Shown here: one piece after another, positions 1-10,033 of the stretch
Numbering within the stretch: the first letter of the stretch is position 1
Layout of the letters: each line of letters begins with the position of its first letter
Origin: Methylomonas rosea
GTDB lineage: Bacteria > Pseudomonadota > Gammaproteobacteria > Methylococcales > Methylomonadaceae
Direction of reading: 5' to 3'
Assembly (NCBI RefSeq): GCF_024505055.1
Contig: NZ_JANIBL010000022.1
Coordinates: 1-64,000, forward strand
DNA: 64,000 bases
Notes under the pieces: model-generated
What the model saw: only the letters and a program-made list of their open reading frames with translations
Told to the model about the DNA's origin: nothing
Database searches by the model: none
Made by a program: the position numbers and the translations under genes

Positions 1-457
1 GTTGCTGCTGGCCGCCGGAAACTTGGCTGGGCAAGCGCTCCGCCGCATCGGCCAGGCCGACCAGTTCCAACAAATGCATGGCCCGCTCGCGGCGCTGGCC
101 CTTGTTTAACCTGTCGAGAAAGTCCATCGGCAGCACGATGTTTTGCAGCAGATTCAAGGCCGGCAATAACTGAAAAAACTGAAACACGATGCCGATATTG
201 GCGCCGCGCCAACGGGTGAGCTTTTCGTTACTGAGTTTTTGTAGCTCTGCACCATTGACGATAACTTGGCCTTGACTGGGATGGTCGATGCCGGTGAGTA
301 GATTTAGCAGGGTGGATTTGCCATTGCCGGACGGGCCGACGATGGCGACGAATTCGCCTGGATAAATGTCCAGATTGATGTCGTGCAATACGGTTTGCAG
401 CGTGCCGGCTTGCGGGTAGTCCTTATAAACCTGTTTCAGTTCTATGATCTTTTTCAT
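1..457 (-). CDS. ABC transporter ATP-binding protein, LolD/MacB type (partial, cut by window start)
   Basis: The minus strand reads from an ATG at 457 through 152 codons to the window edge without a stop. The product is the nucleotide-binding subunit of an ABC transporter. Walker A is at residues 41-48 (GPSGNGKS, with Asn where Ser is usual), a Q-loop follows in IVFQFFQLLP, and the signature SGGQQQ sits at about 146-151, the last residues visible. The short Q-loop-to-signature layout and the LLNLLTGID segment fit the LolD/MacB/FtsE-like group that works with FtsX-like permeases on lipoprotein or peptide export. The substrate cannot be told from this fragment; its permease should lie beyond the left edge. 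No strong ribosome site is visible before the ATG. It is divergent from the next gene. Confidence 0.88.
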   Translation of the reverse strand, partial: MKKIIELKQVYKDYPQAGTLQTVLHDINLDIYPGEFVAIVGPSGNGKSTLLNLLTGIDHPSQGQVIVNGAELQKLSNEKLTRWRGANIGIVFQFFQLLPALNLLQNIVLPMDFLDRLNKGQRRERAMHLLELVGLADAAERLPSQVSGGQQQ

Positions 458-545
458 AACAGCCGGCAAATTGCGGTATGTTACACGAGGCGCGGGCATC
501 CTGGCATACCCGTCAACTCACGGACACTTCGCCGGAGGGCGATCA

Positions 546-1118
546 ATGACATCGGTACGGATTTTGTGGCTATTGTTGTGCTTGGTTTGGATAGCGGCGG
601 AAATTGGTTTGGCTCGCAGGGCTGCGCTGCAAACCGGGTCGGCATTGAATACCGAGCGGCGTTCGCAACGTGTGTTGTGGATCAGTATCTTGGTCAGTTT
701 GGGTCTGGCCTTATGGTTTAAAAATCTGGCCTGGGCACCAATCAAGCTTGAGTATCTGCCTAGACAAGCGTTGGCAATGGCCTTATTTGCCTCAGGACTG
801 TACCTTCGTTACGCTGCGGTGATGCAATTGGGCCGATTTTTTACGACTAACGTGGCGATACAACCAGAACATCGTCTGATAAAGGAAGGACCTTATCGCT
901 GGTTGCGGCATCCGGCCTACACCGGCTTGTTGATCGCCTTGTTCGCAGCCGGTTTGGCGATGGGTGACTTCATCGCTTTGGCGATGTTGCTCGTACCGAC
1001 AGTTTGGGCGTTTACCTTACGCATCGACATAGAAGAGCGGATGCTGTTGGCGGAGTTTGGTAGTGTTTATGCCGATTTTTGCAAATCTACTTGGCGGCTG
1101 TTGCCCTGGGTGTATTGA
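546..1118 (+). CDS. Isoprenylcysteine carboxyl methyltransferase (ICMT/PEMT) family membrane protein
   Basis: A 190-residue integral membrane protein. The ATG at 546 is chosen because a strong GGAGGG lies seven bases before it; a longer frame opens at 444 but has no such site and would overlap the ABC gene. The protein has hydrophobic segments near the N-terminus, around 45-60, 75-90 and 135-160. The family motif is plain: a GPYRWLRHPAY block at about 118-128 and an Arg-Glu-Glu-rich stretch with a terminal EFG..Y..F. In the family these residues bind S-adenosylmethionine and form the active site. Bacterial members methylate isoprenoid or lipid substrates that are mostly unknown, so the substrate is open here. 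Confidence 0.82.
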   Translation: MTSVRILWLLLCLVWIAAEIGLARRAALQTGSALNTERRSQRVLWISILVSLGLALWFKNLAWAPIKLEYLPRQALAMALFASGLYLRYAAVMQLGRFFTTNVAIQPEHRLIKEGPYRWLRHPAYTGLLIALFAAGLAMGDFIALAMLLVPTVWAFTLRIDIEERMLLAEFGSVYADFCKSTWRLLPWVY

Positions 1119-1125
1119 GAATAAA

Positions 1126-1147
1126 TGGGGCGATGTTAATCGCCCCA
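1126..1147. terminator. Convergent hairpin between ICMT gene and trxB
   Basis: A perfect 9-bp stem (TGGGGCGAT with ATCGCCCCA) and a 4-base loop sits in the 42-base gap between two convergent genes. On the minus strand it is followed by an A/T-rich run, so it could end trxB transcripts; the plus-strand side lacks a T tract. Confidence 0.65.
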
Positions 1148-1160
1148 AGCAAAGAATGAT

Positions 1161-2138
<978 letters not shown>

Positions 2139-2288
2139 TTAGGGTAGCAAAATTATAAGGGCATTCCCCCCGGGATAAAACCGATTTACCGACAGGTTTT
2201 TAAAGGCGTGGCCGGTAAAGCTAATGTGAAATCGATTTACATCATCTATAATCATGTTTTGTGACGCTTTTATTGTGAGCCGACAACT

Positions 2289-4595
2289 ATGGTTGCTGTT
2301 GTGGAAGAGAGAGCCGCGCGAGGTTATCGCGAAATCGCATTACTGGGGTTTTCAAGTTGTGCCTTGTTTTTTTTAATTGCCTTAGTCACTTTTAATTCCA
2401 ACGATCCGGGTTGGAGTCATAGCACGTCGTATCAATCCATCAGTAACGCCTGCGGTTTGTTTGGTGCTTGGCTGGCGGATTTTGTACTGAGTTTTCTCGG
2501 GTTGATGGCCTACCTGATTCCTGTGATGATTTTTTGGTATGGCTACATCTTGTTTCAAGGCTCCCGCCAGGCCGGTGGGCAATGGGCGCTGGCATCGCGC
2601 TCGGCAGGTTTCCTGGCGACAATAGTGTCCGGTTCGGCGATTTTGTTTTTGCATCTGCATTTTCTGCGCACTAAAGTTGATTTACCGGAGAGCCCGGGCG
2701 GCATTCTGGGCCGGGAAATCGGCGACGCCTTGGTGCATCTGTTAGGCAACTCCGGCTCTACCTTATTATTGCTGGCCATTTTTATGACCGGTGTGACCTT
2801 GTTTACCGGTTTGTCCTGGCTGACGATGATGGCCTTTATCGGCAAATGCGCGATGACGGCCTGCTCAGTGGTAGGACGGCAGGCGGTCGAGGTGCCTGAA
2901 CGTTACCGCGCTGATAAACCGGCGCGACCTGAATCGGCAAAAGAAGTCAAAAAATCACGTAGTCAGCAGTCGGAGGCTAAAACCGAAGAGCGCGCTAAAA
3001 AGCCGCAGATTCAAGTGCTGGAAACCGCACAACCTTCTGCCGCTGCCGCGGTTAGACCCTTGCGCAGAAAAGACAGCAAGCCTGTGGATGATATGGAGCC
3101 CGGCGCTTATATCAACGCCTTGCCTACCTTGTCATTGCTGGATAAGCGCGAAATCAAGGTTAAACGTTACTCCAAATTAGAATTGGAAGAAATTTCCCGT
3201 CAGGTGGAAGACGTGTTGCAGGATTACGGCATCGCCGCCGAAGTGGAAGCGGTTTTGCCGGGTCCGGTTATCACGCGTTTTGAATTGCGTTTGGCGGCGG
3301 GCGTGAAAGTCAGCCGCATTAGCAGCTTGGCTAAAGACTTGGCGCGCGGTTTGTCGGTAACCAGTGTGCGGATTGTCGAGATTATCGAAGGCAAGTCGGT
3401 TATCGGTCTGGAGATTCCGAATCAGGAACGGGAAATGGTTTCGCTGCGCGATTTGCTGGTATCCGATGAATTTGAACGCGCCAAATCCAAGCTCAGCATT
3501 GCCATGGGCAAGGATATTTCCGGTACGCCGGTGGTAGCGGATCTGGGCAAAATGCCGCATGCACTGGTGGCTGGTACTACAGGTTCCGGTAAGTCGGTGG
3601 CGATCAACACGATGATTCTCAGCTTGCTGTACAAGTCCAAACCGGAAGATGTGCGGATGATCATGATCGACCCAAAAATGCTGGAATTGTCGGTGTACGA
3701 AGGCATTCCGCATTTGCTGACGCCGGTCGTCACTGATATGAAGGACGCGCAAAACGCCTTGCGTTGGGCGGTGGCGGAAATGGAGCGTCGCTACAAATTA
3801 ATGTCCAAAGTGGGTGTACGGAATCTGGCTGGCTATAACCAGGCGGTCAGAGAAGCGGAAGCGGCTGGTCAGCCGATTCGGGATCCCTTGTTCCGCCCTG
3901 AAACGCCGGTAGCCTTGGAAGACTATCCGTTGCTGGACACACTACCCAGTATTGTCATCGTGATCGACGAGTTGGCCGACATGATGATGGTGGTCGGCAA
4001 AAAGGTCGAAGAACTGATCGCCCGTTTAGCGCAAAAGGCCCGTGCTGCCGGCATTCACTTGGTATTGGCGACCCAGCGTCCATCTGTGGATGTCTTGACC
4101 GGTTTGATTAAAGCTAACGTGCCGACCCGGATTTCCTTCCAGGTGTCTTCGCGGATCGATTCCCGGACCATTATCGACCAAGGCGGAGCGGAAGCCTTGC
4201 TAGGTAACGGCGACATGTTGTTCCTGCCGTCCGGTACCAGCATCCCCTTGCGTGCTCATGGTGCGTTTGTGGACGATCACGAAGTGCATCGGGTGGTGGA
4301 ATTCTTGAAAAAAACCGGCCCAACCAATTACCTGGACGAGATTACCCAGGAACGTACCGATAGCGGCGAAGTCGCCGGCTTGGACGGCGAAGACAGCGAG
4401 TCCGATGCGCTATACGACGAAGCGGTGGCGTTTGTGACTGAGTCGCGCAAAGCATCGATCTCCAGCGTGCAACGCCGCTTCAAAATCGGTTACAACCGGG
4501 CGGCGCGCATTATCGAAGACATGGAAAATGCCGGCGTGGTGAGTATGCCGGAAACCAACGGCTCCCGCGAGGTTCTGGCGCCGCCGCCGCGCTGA
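2289..4595 (+). CDS. ftsK: DNA translocase FtsK
   Basis: A 768-residue septal DNA pump that couples division to chromosome dimer resolution. The N-terminal 190 residues hold four membrane segments that anchor it at the septum. A short charged linker (roughly 200-270) is much shorter than the E. coli linker, as in many gammaproteobacteria. The motor follows: the alpha/beta core, Walker A GTTGSGKS near residue 430, Walker B with [10 protein letters not shown] near 556-565, and the C-terminal gamma winged helix (about 700-768), which in the family reads KOPS sites and contacts XerD. The start follows a 170-base gap after divergent trxB. The next small gene begins five bases after its stop. Confidence 0.97.
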   Translation: MVAVVEERAARGYREIALLGFSSCALFFLIALVTFNSNDPGWSHSTSYQSISNACGLFGAWLADFVLSFLGLMAYLIPVMIFWYGYILFQGSRQAGGQWALASRSAGFLATIVSGSAILFLHLHFLRTKVDLPESPGGILGREIGDALVHLLGNSGSTLLLLAIFMTGVTLFTGLSWLTMMAFIGKCAMTACSVVGRQAVEVPERYRADKPARPESAKEVKKSRSQQSEAKTEERAKKPQIQVLETAQPSAAAAVRPLRRKDSKPVDDMEPGAYINALPTLSLLDKREIKVKRYSKLELEEISRQVEDVLQDYGIAAEVEAVLPGPVITRFELRLAAGVKVSRISSLAKDLARGLSVTSVRIVEIIEGKSVIGLEIPNQEREMVSLRDLLVSDEFERAKSKLSIAMGKDISGTPVVADLGKMPHALVAGTTGSGKSVAINTMILSLLYKSKPEDVRMIMIDPKMLELSVYEGIPHLLTPVVTDMKDAQNALRWAVAEMERRYKLMSKVGVRNLAGYNQAVREAEAAGQPIRDPLFRPETPVALEDYPLLDTLPSIVIVIDELADMMMVVGKKVEELIARLAQKARAAGIHLVLATQRPSVDVLTGLIKANVPTRISFQVSSRIDSRTIIDQGGAEALLGNGDMLFLPSGTSIPLRAHGAFVDDHEVHRVVEFLKKTGPTNYLDEITQERTDSGEVAGLDGEDSESDALYDEAVAFVTESRKASISSVQRRFKIGYNRAARIIEDMENAGVVSMPETNGSREVLAPPPR

Positions 4596-4600
4596 TTGCG

Positions 4601-4795
4601 ATGAGTATCGTTATAGTTGGCTTGCTGGCCGTCGCTGTTGTTTCCGGCATTGGCGGCTGGCTGCTTAGTTCAAAACAAAGCCAGGAAACGCCGGTTAAAA
4701 TCATGATGTTCGTGGGTTATTTCTGGCTGCTGGCTTTTGCGCAATTATTGCTGGTCGCCTTAAGCTACTTTGGCTGGCAACATTTCACGGCTTGA
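4601..4795 (+). CDS. Small two-helix membrane protein, unknown function
   Basis: A 64-residue protein with two hydrophobic helices (about residues 3-22 and 35-58) joined by a short polar loop rich in Lys, Ser and Gln. The ATG lies five bases after the ftsK stop, so translation is probably coupled to ftsK. I do not recognise a family. The hydrophobic pattern and tight spacing, with the next gene 10 bases downstream, argue that it is a true gene and not chance. Confidence 0.6.
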   Translation: MSIVIVGLLAVAVVSGIGGWLLSSKQSQETPVKIMMFVGYFWLLAFAQLLLVALSYFGWQHFTA

Positions 4796-4805
4796 TTTTT
4801 CTGAC

Positions 4806-5072
4806 ATGGACCTAATCCCCGAGCTGATCGGTTATCTGGCGGCGACCTTGACGACTGCCTCTTTTCTGCCGCAAGCGATTATGACTTTTAGAACTCGCGA
4901 TACCGATTCCTTATCGCTAGGCATGTACAGCATGTTTACTTTGGGAGTGTTGCTGTGGTTGATTTATGGGATTTTTCTGGCGAATATAGCCATCATAGTG
5001 GCCAACGCTATTACTTTTTTGCTGGCAGCGGCTATCTTGTGCTTTAAGATTCATAATCTACTGCGTAAATGA
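4806..5072 (+). CDS. SemiSWEET-type (PQ-loop) small transporter
   Basis: An 88-residue protein of three predicted helices with the PQ motif in helix 1 (FLPQAIMTF, near residues 20-28), then TRDTDSLSLGMY and a second hydrophobic pair. This is the size and layout of bacterial SemiSWEETs, which dimerise to make a six-helix sugar pore in the inner membrane. The start at 4806 is preferred over an in-frame ATG at 4770, which would overlap the preceding gene and add a non-family N-terminus. The substrate is unknown. A sugar role would fit the PfkB-type kinase nearby, but that link is only proximity. Confidence 0.83.
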   Translation: MDLIPELIGYLAATLTTASFLPQAIMTFRTRDTDSLSLGMYSMFTLGVLLWLIYGIFLANIAIIVANAITFLLAAAILCFKIHNLLRK

Positions 5073-5091
5073 GAATGCCGGGTCAACCACA

Positions 5092-5910
5092 ATGCCTTCT
5101 AGTGTTTCCAGCAATATCGAAATAAAAGCCGATACTTCCGCCGCCAATGATAGCAGCGCTTTCATTGAGAAAATTCGCCCGAATACCGGCATTTCCGAGC
5201 CTGTCTACAAACAGCTGCAAAGACGCATTACCGATATGATCCAGTCCGGCGAGCTCGGTGACGGTATTAGTCTGCCATCCGAGCGGGCTTTAGCGGAAGC
5301 TCTGGGTCTCAGCCGTACCACGGTGCGGCGTTGCTACGAAGAATTGCGGGCTCAGGATTGTATTGCCACCCACGGCCGCGCCGGCGTCACAGTCAAAGCG
5401 CCACCTTCGCGGATCAACCCGGAGATGGGTAAGCTGAAAGGTTTTACCGAGGAAATGCGCGAGTTGGGTATCACGCCGTCCACGCAAATTCTCGAGCACA
5501 AGATTGTCGTCGATAGAACTATCGCGTCTATTTTTAATCGTCCCGCCTCTAGCCGATTTCTACGTTTGGTAAGGGTGCGCTTGGGAGACGGTATGCCGTT
5601 GTCGCGCGAAGTGGCTTGGTACGATCTAAGCGTCGCACCGGCTTTGGCTGACTGGGACGGTGCAGGATCGGCTTATCAATACATTGAGATACACTGCGAT
5701 TTGGGCTTGGTGCATGCTGAGCAATCCATAGAAGCTGTGCTCAGCGACGACGAGGAAGCGGCCGTATTCGGCTTCGACCAGCCTGGGCCCTGCTTATTGT
5801 TGAAGCGCAAGACCTACGCCGACAACGGGCAGATCGTGGAGTATGTCGAAGGCACGTTTCGTGGTGACGCCTATACCTACCGGGTCAATCTGAAAATCCG
5901 GCCAAGCTAA
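5092..5910 (+). CDS. GntR-family transcriptional regulator with UTRA ligand domain
   Basis: A 272-residue regulator. An atypical 30-residue polar N-terminal extension precedes the winged helix-turn-helix (residues about 35-105), whose core reads LPSERALAEALGLSRTTVRR. The remainder (about 115-270) is a UTRA domain, the chorismate-lyase-like fold that binds sugar phosphates or amino compounds in HutC/FarR/TreR-type regulators. Its stop overlaps by three bases the stop of the convergent PfkB-family kinase gene, so the kinase is a plausible target, though no operator was identified. The effector is unknown. The start has no strong ribosome site; a later start within the polar extension is possible. 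Confidence 0.88.
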   Translation: MPSSVSSNIEIKADTSAANDSSAFIEKIRPNTGISEPVYKQLQRRITDMIQSGELGDGISLPSERALAEALGLSRTTVRRCYEELRAQDCIATHGRAGVTVKAPPSRINPEMGKLKGFTEEMRELGITPSTQILEHKIVVDRTIASIFNRPASSRFLRLVRVRLGDGMPLSREVAWYDLSVAPALADWDGAGSAYQYIEIHCDLGLVHAEQSIEAVLSDDEEAAVFGFDQPGPCLLLKRKTYADNGQIVEYVEGTFRGDAYTYRVNLKIRPS

Positions 5911-6851
5911 GCTGCTGTTGGCCTTGGATTGGTATCAATAAAACTATCGATTTCGGCTTGGCTCGGCAAACACCCCAATACGCCATGATGCTTGGCAACC
6001 CAGGCACCGCAGGCGCAGGCTCTGCTTAAAGCCTCGGTTAAGCTCAAATTATTCAGCAAAGCCGCCGCCAGGCCCGCGCTAAACGCGTCACCAGCACCGG
6101 TGGCGTCCAGTGCGGCAACAGGCCAAGCCGGTTGATATACGACGTTATCTTTCGTTAAGGCCACGCATCCCGCTTCACCTAGCGTTACCACCAGCAGTTC
6201 CCCCGACCAGGCAATTTGTTCTGCCCAGTTGCATAAGCTATTCAACCAGCGCTCCAGGCGGATTTCTTTGTAGCTTAGGCCGAATAATGAAGCGGCCTCG
6301 GTTTCGTTTACCACCAAAATATCGGTTAACTTCAACAGGCCAGGATCAGGTTGCCGCCAAGGGGATGGATTAAGCATGGTGCGGATGCCGCGCTGACGTG
6401 CGATCTCGAACGCTTTGCGAACGGCTGCTTCCGGGATTTCAAACTGGGCGTAAATCAAATTTAGGTCGGGAAGGGCGGCTAAGGTCTGTTCGACATGTTC
6501 CTTCTTCAGCAGGGCGTTGGCGCCTGGATAGACGGCCAAAAAATTCTCGCCATTCGGACCTATAAAGCCGACACCAAAACCGGATTGTGGTCCGGTTTTT
6601 AGAAGCCAACGGCTGTCTAAGCCGGCGTTTTCGATCAGCTTAGTCACTTCGTCCGCAACGGCATCCATTCCCAGCGGCAATAACATTGCCGCCTCAGCGC
6701 CCAGTCTATGTGCGGCTAAACCGACATTCAAACCCTTGCCGCCATGTTCCTGAAGCAAGCCGGTCGCTTGCAGAGATTCGCCAGGACAAGGCAAGTGCTC
6801 AACATTCAGGCAGTGAGCATGGACATAGCTGGCTAAAACTAGGATGGACAC
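5907..6851 (-). CDS. PfkB/ribokinase-family carbohydrate kinase
   Basis: A 314-residue kinase. The first PfkB signature is in the N-terminal part (GGKGLNVGLAAHRLGA, about 37-52). The second, DATGAGDAFSAG near 248-259, carries the catalytic Asp and the anion hole. Length fits ribokinase and related sugar or nucleoside kinases. The substrate cannot be told from sequence alone; GGKGLNVA-like signatures resemble ribokinase most. The gene is convergent with the GntR/UTRA regulator and divergent from the secreted-protein genes. Confidence 0.88.
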   Translation of the reverse strand: MSILVLASYVHAHCLNVEHLPCPGESLQATGLLQEHGGKGLNVGLAAHRLGAEAAMLLPLGMDAVADEVTKLIENAGLDSRWLLKTGPQSGFGVGFIGPNGENFLAVYPGANALLKKEHVEQTLAALPDLNLIYAQFEIPEAAVRKAFEIARQRGIRTMLNPSPWRQPDPGLLKLTDILVVNETEAASLFGLSYKEIRLERWLNSLCNWAEQIAWSGELLVVTLGEAGCVALTKDNVVYQPAWPVAALDATGAGDAFSAGLAAALLNNLSLTEALSRACACGAWVAKHHGVLGCLPSQAEIDSFIDTNPRPTAA

Positions 6852-6914
6852 GCGGACTCCAATTCTCGGAAAAAATCTGTGAAATAGTACCGAAATAAAT
6901 CCAATAATTTACGA

Positions 6915-6966
6915 TTGACGCAAAAAATTCTAAATGGTATTTCTATGGTATCTTAAATAAATACCA
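6915..6966 (+). promoter_or_regulatory. Promoter region with inverted repeat before the sorting-tail protein gene
   Basis: A TTGACG hexamer at 6915-6920 could be a -35 box, with a weak TATTTC at 17-base spacing. Overlapping it is a perfect 8-bp inverted repeat, TGGTATTT at 6935-6942 and AAATACCA at 6959-6966, with a further direct TGGTAT at 6946-6951. Such a symmetric array around a start region is typical of an operator, but the regulator is unknown. Confidence 0.45.
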
Positions 6967-6982
6967 AAAGAGGAGAGTCATC

Positions 6983-7855
6983 ATGAAACCATGTTACATT
7001 GTATCTGCGCTATTGCTATGCATCTCACCCACGCTCCATGCCTACACGACGTTTGCCCAGGCGGGTGCTAAAGTAGGAGGGCGTTCTTATCCTGACCCAT
7101 CGCCGTACACGGTATTGCCGTTTGCAGATGGTCAAACCGATTCTCATACAGACGCAGTGTCACACGCTTTTGGTTCAGTCTACGACCAGGGGTTCGATGA
7201 AAACACAGAATCCGGCTATTCCTATAGAAGACAAGCAATAGCTTCAGCCGACGCTAGTCCAGGCGTATTAAAAGCCTACGCCAGTGCCGGATATTTTTTA
7301 GATGGCCCAAACCCACCTAATAATCTTGGTGTGGTTGGAGTTGGCAAAGCCGAATTCACTGATACTTTCTCTATTTTTTCGAGTAAATTTTTCGTTGACA
7401 TTAATATCGAATATCACTTAAGCGGCAGCATGCAGGGATTAGCTAAAGTCAAAGGCGGTTTGAGAGTTTCTTCTTACGATGACACGTTTGGCATCCACGC
7501 AAGTGAGGCCATTGCTTCTCCACTGAAGTTTGAGTGCTCATCAAACATTAACTCGTGTACCGGCAAAGCCACTGTTTCAGTCCCTGCCAATTGGGATATA
7601 TCCATTTCCGGTTTTTTGGAAGTGCTTGCTGCAGCCAATAGCGATCCGAATTCACAAAAATACGGCGATGCTATTGCCAACTATGGCAATACTGCCCGGG
7701 TATTTATCAGCGCGGTAGATCCGAGAAACAAAATTGTCAGTGGTAGCGGCTTTGATTATTCCCCAGTTTCAGTTCCTGTTCCGGCATCCATCTGGCTATT
7801 TGGCAGCGGCATTCTGGGTTTCGTATGTCGGCTAAGAAAGCCCTTATGGCGGTAA
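6983..7855 (+). CDS. Secreted protein with VPLPA/PEP-CTERM-like sorting tail (paralogue 1)
   Basis: A 290-residue exported protein. It has an N-terminal signal peptide (residues 1-20, ending at LHA) and a C-terminal sorting tail: a VPVPAS motif, a hydrophobic helix with FGSGILGF, then a basic RLRK end. In known systems an exosortase cuts and anchors such proteins at the cell surface. The body is rich in Ala, Ser, Gly and Asn, has two Cys near 189 and 196 and a GNTARV strand near the end; no enzymatic motif is seen. AGGAGAG lies before the ATG. The next gene is a paralogue, sharing the SPGVLKA block, the paired Cys and the GSGF motif before the tail. The DNA looks more A+T-rich than its neighbours. 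Confidence 0.78.
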   Translation: MKPCYIVSALLLCISPTLHAYTTFAQAGAKVGGRSYPDPSPYTVLPFADGQTDSHTDAVSHAFGSVYDQGFDENTESGYSYRRQAIASADASPGVLKAYASAGYFLDGPNPPNNLGVVGVGKAEFTDTFSIFSSKFFVDINIEYHLSGSMQGLAKVKGGLRVSSYDDTFGIHASEAIASPLKFECSSNINSCTGKATVSVPANWDISISGFLEVLAAANSDPNSQKYGDAIANYGNTARVFISAVDPRNKIVSGSGFDYSPVSVPVPASIWLFGSGILGFVCRLRKPLWR

Positions 7856-7899
7856 CGCCAGTTTGCATTTTTCAACAATTTATATAGTCCGAGGTTTAA

Positions 7900-8730
7900 A
7901 TGAATCTATTCCCTATTTTGTTGCCCATGTTTGCCATATTGGCTTACTTGCCTGCGGCCAATGCTTACACCACATCCTTGACCGTGATTGCCAGCGCGAA
8001 TGCCGCCTATGGTAGTCAGTCCTACGATGCGGAATCCAAGAGGATAGACAATATCGACAGCCCTTCATCATATGCGGTCGATGCGTTGTATCAAATCCCC
8101 GACTCCAATGGGTCCGGGAATTATGCTGTTGTTTACCGGTCCTCAGCCAGCGGCTTTGTGAGCCCCGGCGTCTTAAAAGCGTCGGCTAGCGCCAGTGCGA
8201 CTGCCTTTGCCGCCAATGTCGCCAGTGGCAGCAGCAAAGTGTCGTTTGCCGATAACTTCAGGTTGGTGGGGCCCAGCGGTCGAAATATCGATTTGACGTT
8301 GACTTATTTAGTGTCAGGAGCGCTGTCCGGCACCGCTGCCGCTAGCGGTTCCGTCCAACTGAGCACGGGTGACAGGATCTCTTTCACGGAAAACGGTTAT
8401 ACGCCGCGTAGCTTCAGCTGCTCATGGGTGGCGTCGTGTAACGGCGCGGCGACATTTTCGGTCCCGGTCAATACCTTGATTTCGCTGGACGCCATCCTGG
8501 AAGTCGGGGCGGGAGCCAGCAGCTATTTCAAACCAACCCCAACCGAATCCTCAGCCAATTTTGGGAACACCGGTTTGGTGTATCTCGGTATTACCGATAG
8601 TCGTTATCAGTTGCAGAGCGGCAGCGGTTTTAGCTACGCTCCCGTGCCGTTACCTGCCGCGTTTTGGAGCTTTGCTGCCGGTTTGTCTGCATTGGGTTTT
8701 TCCAACTTGCGCAAGCGGGTAATAGGTTAG
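7900..8730 (+). CDS. Secreted protein with VPLPA/PEP-CTERM-like sorting tail (paralogue 2)
   Basis: A 276-residue exported protein related to the one 44 bases upstream. It has a signal peptide (about 1-22, ending ANA), an Ala/Ser-rich beta-type body, two Cys in SCSW and SCNGAAT, and the tail VPLPAAFW followed by a hydrophobic helix and LRKR. Shared blocks with paralogue 1 are the mature N-terminus YTT, SPGVLKA, the Cys pair followed by a VP motif, LEV-AA/GA, and GSGFxY before the tail. The pair likely arose by tandem duplication followed by strong divergence. Function is unknown; surface or extracellular-matrix placement is inferred from the tail. Confidence 0.78.
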   Translation: MNLFPILLPMFAILAYLPAANAYTTSLTVIASANAAYGSQSYDAESKRIDNIDSPSSYAVDALYQIPDSNGSGNYAVVYRSSASGFVSPGVLKASASASATAFAANVASGSSKVSFADNFRLVGPSGRNIDLTLTYLVSGALSGTAAASGSVQLSTGDRISFTENGYTPRSFSCSWVASCNGAATFSVPVNTLISLDAILEVGAGASSYFKPTPTESSANFGNTGLVYLGITDSRYQLQSGSGFSYAPVPLPAAFWSFAAGLSALGFSNLRKRVIG

Positions 8731-8920
8731 TTCAATACCTCGTTGTTGCTGTATGGGCACGGCAAAAGTATTCGAAACTGACTCTTTTACCGTGCCGGCG
8801 CATTATATGAACGGCTGCTATGCCGATGTCCCGCTTCTGTCTCTAGGTCGCTGATAAGTTGTTACAATGCTCGATGAATTTAAACACGCTGCTGATACAA
8901 GGGCCATAGAAGCATAATTA

Positions 8921-9457
8921 ATGAAAACCAGAGATAGAAGACACGGTGTGGTGCTAGTGCACACGGGTGAAGGTAAAGGTAAGTCCTCAAGTGCGTTTGG
9001 CATGGTGTTCCGCGCCGCCGGTTGGGGTATGAAAGTCTGTGTGATTCAATTCATCAAGGGCCAATGGCAAACCGGTGAGCAAAGGGCCGCGACGCGTTTC
9101 GAAGAAATAGAATGGCACGCGTTGGGCGACGGCTTTACCTGGGATACCAAAAACCCGGAACAGGACATCAAAACCAGCCGGGAAATTTGGGAGTTTGCCA
9201 AACAAAAAATCCTTTCCGAAGAGTTCGACCTGGTAATCCTGGACGAAATCAATTACTGCTGCGGCTATGGCTGGATAAGTGGCCAGGAAATCGCCGATTT
9301 CATCAAAAACGAAAAACCGGCCTGGCTGCATCTGGTGATGACCGGCAGGAATGCGGCACCGGAAGTCATTGAGGCTGCCGACACGGTCACCGAGATGACC
9401 AGAATCAAGCATGCTTATGCTGCAGGCATTAAGGCAGAGCAGGGCGTGGAATTTTAA
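8921..9457 (+). CDS. cobO: Cob(I)yrinic acid a,c-diamide adenosyltransferase
   Basis: A 178-residue enzyme that moves the adenosyl group of ATP to the cobalt of cobalamin precursors to make the coenzyme form. The unusual P-loop GEGKGKSSSAFG is at about residues 16-27, followed by KVCVIQFIKGQW and the LVILDEINYC Walker-B-like block near 103-112, as in CobO/BtuR/CobA of the ATP:cob(I)alamin family. Length is slightly below the E. coli protein (196), owing to a shorter N-terminus. No cobalamin riboswitch was recognised in the 190 bases upstream, and no other cobalamin genes are in the window. A clear hairpin terminator follows. Confidence 0.94.
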   Translation: MKTRDRRHGVVLVHTGEGKGKSSSAFGMVFRAAGWGMKVCVIQFIKGQWQTGEQRAATRFEEIEWHALGDGFTWDTKNPEQDIKTSREIWEFAKQKILSEEFDLVILDEINYCCGYGWISGQEIADFIKNEKPAWLHLVMTGRNAAPEVIEAADTVTEMTRIKHAYAAGIKAEQGVEF

Positions 9458-9464
9458 GCTGAAA

Positions 9465-9498
9465 AAAAACCGGGCTTCTGGCAGAATTGCCGGTTTTT
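9465..9498 (+). terminator. Intrinsic terminator after cobO
   Basis: AAAAACCGG at 9465-9473 pairs with CCGGTTTTT at 9490-9498 over a 16-base loop, giving a stem that ends in a U tract on the plus strand. It lies eight bases after the cobO stop and supports starting the next gene downstream of it. Confidence 0.8.
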
Positions 9499-9519
9499 AA
9501 TCTAGGCAACAACATCACT

Positions 9520-9927
9520 ATGCAACAAGCAAAAAAACTTATCGAACAGTACTATCAAGCGTTCAACAGCGGCGACATGGATACCTTTCTGAGCTTGTTG
9601 ACCGACGACGTGGTACATGACATTAACCAGGGCGACCGCGAGCAAGGTAAGGCCGCTTTCGGCGAGTTCATGAAAAAAATGAATCACCACTATAAAGAAC
9701 AACTGGTGGATATGGTGATTATGGCAAACGAAGACGGTACGCGCGGCGCGGCCGAGTTTGTGGTGTTGGGTGAATACCTCAACACCGACGAAGGCCTGCC
9801 GGAAGCCAATGGCCAAACCTATCGCTTGCCTGCCGGTGCGTTTTTCGATATCCGCGACGGCAAAGTAGCGCGCATCACCAACTACTACAATTTGGGCGAT
9901 TGGATTGCGCAGGTTGATCCGCAGTAA
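9520..9927 (+). CDS. SnoaL-like / ketosteroid-isomerase-related protein
   Basis: A 135-residue protein of the NTF2-like fold. The N-terminal helix carries IEQYYQAFNSGDMDTFLSLL with the usual DDVVHDIN strand after it, and the end has YRLPAGAFFDIRDGKVARITNYYN, both marks of SnoaL-type ketosteroid-isomerase-related proteins. The ATG at 9520 is preferred over one at 9487, because the latter lies inside the cobO terminator. The family spans isomerases, hydrolases and binding proteins; substrate and reaction are not predictable here. Its neighbours offer no pathway link. Confidence 0.8.
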   Translation: MQQAKKLIEQYYQAFNSGDMDTFLSLLTDDVVHDINQGDREQGKAAFGEFMKKMNHHYKEQLVDMVIMANEDGTRGAAEFVVLGEYLNTDEGLPEANGQTYRLPAGAFFDIRDGKVARITNYYNLGDWIAQVDPQ

Positions 9928-9969
9928 GGCTTTTGTCAGGCTCATTGCCGATACCGGTCAATTGGCATA

Positions 9970-9996
9970 GAATCCGAAGGGTGACAATTCGGATTC
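9970..9996. other. Hairpin in the leader of the following small gene
   Basis: GAATCCGAA pairs perfectly with TTCGGATTC over a 9-base loop. It is followed on the plus strand by an A run, not a T run, so it does not look like a plus-strand terminator. It lies 37 bases before the next ATG and may be a leader structure or stabilise the 3' end of the upstream mRNA. Confidence 0.5.
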
Positions 9997-10033
9997 GCCG
10001 AAAAAAATAACTACAAAACAGAGGAGAGCAACA

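Noticed and set aside
8731..8920. Possible cobalamin riboswitch before cobO
   Set aside because: I looked for the B12-box pattern and supporting stems and could not find them.
9970..9996. Hairpin read as a plus-strand terminator
   Set aside because: The stem is followed by an A run on the plus strand, so it is listed only as a leader hairpin.
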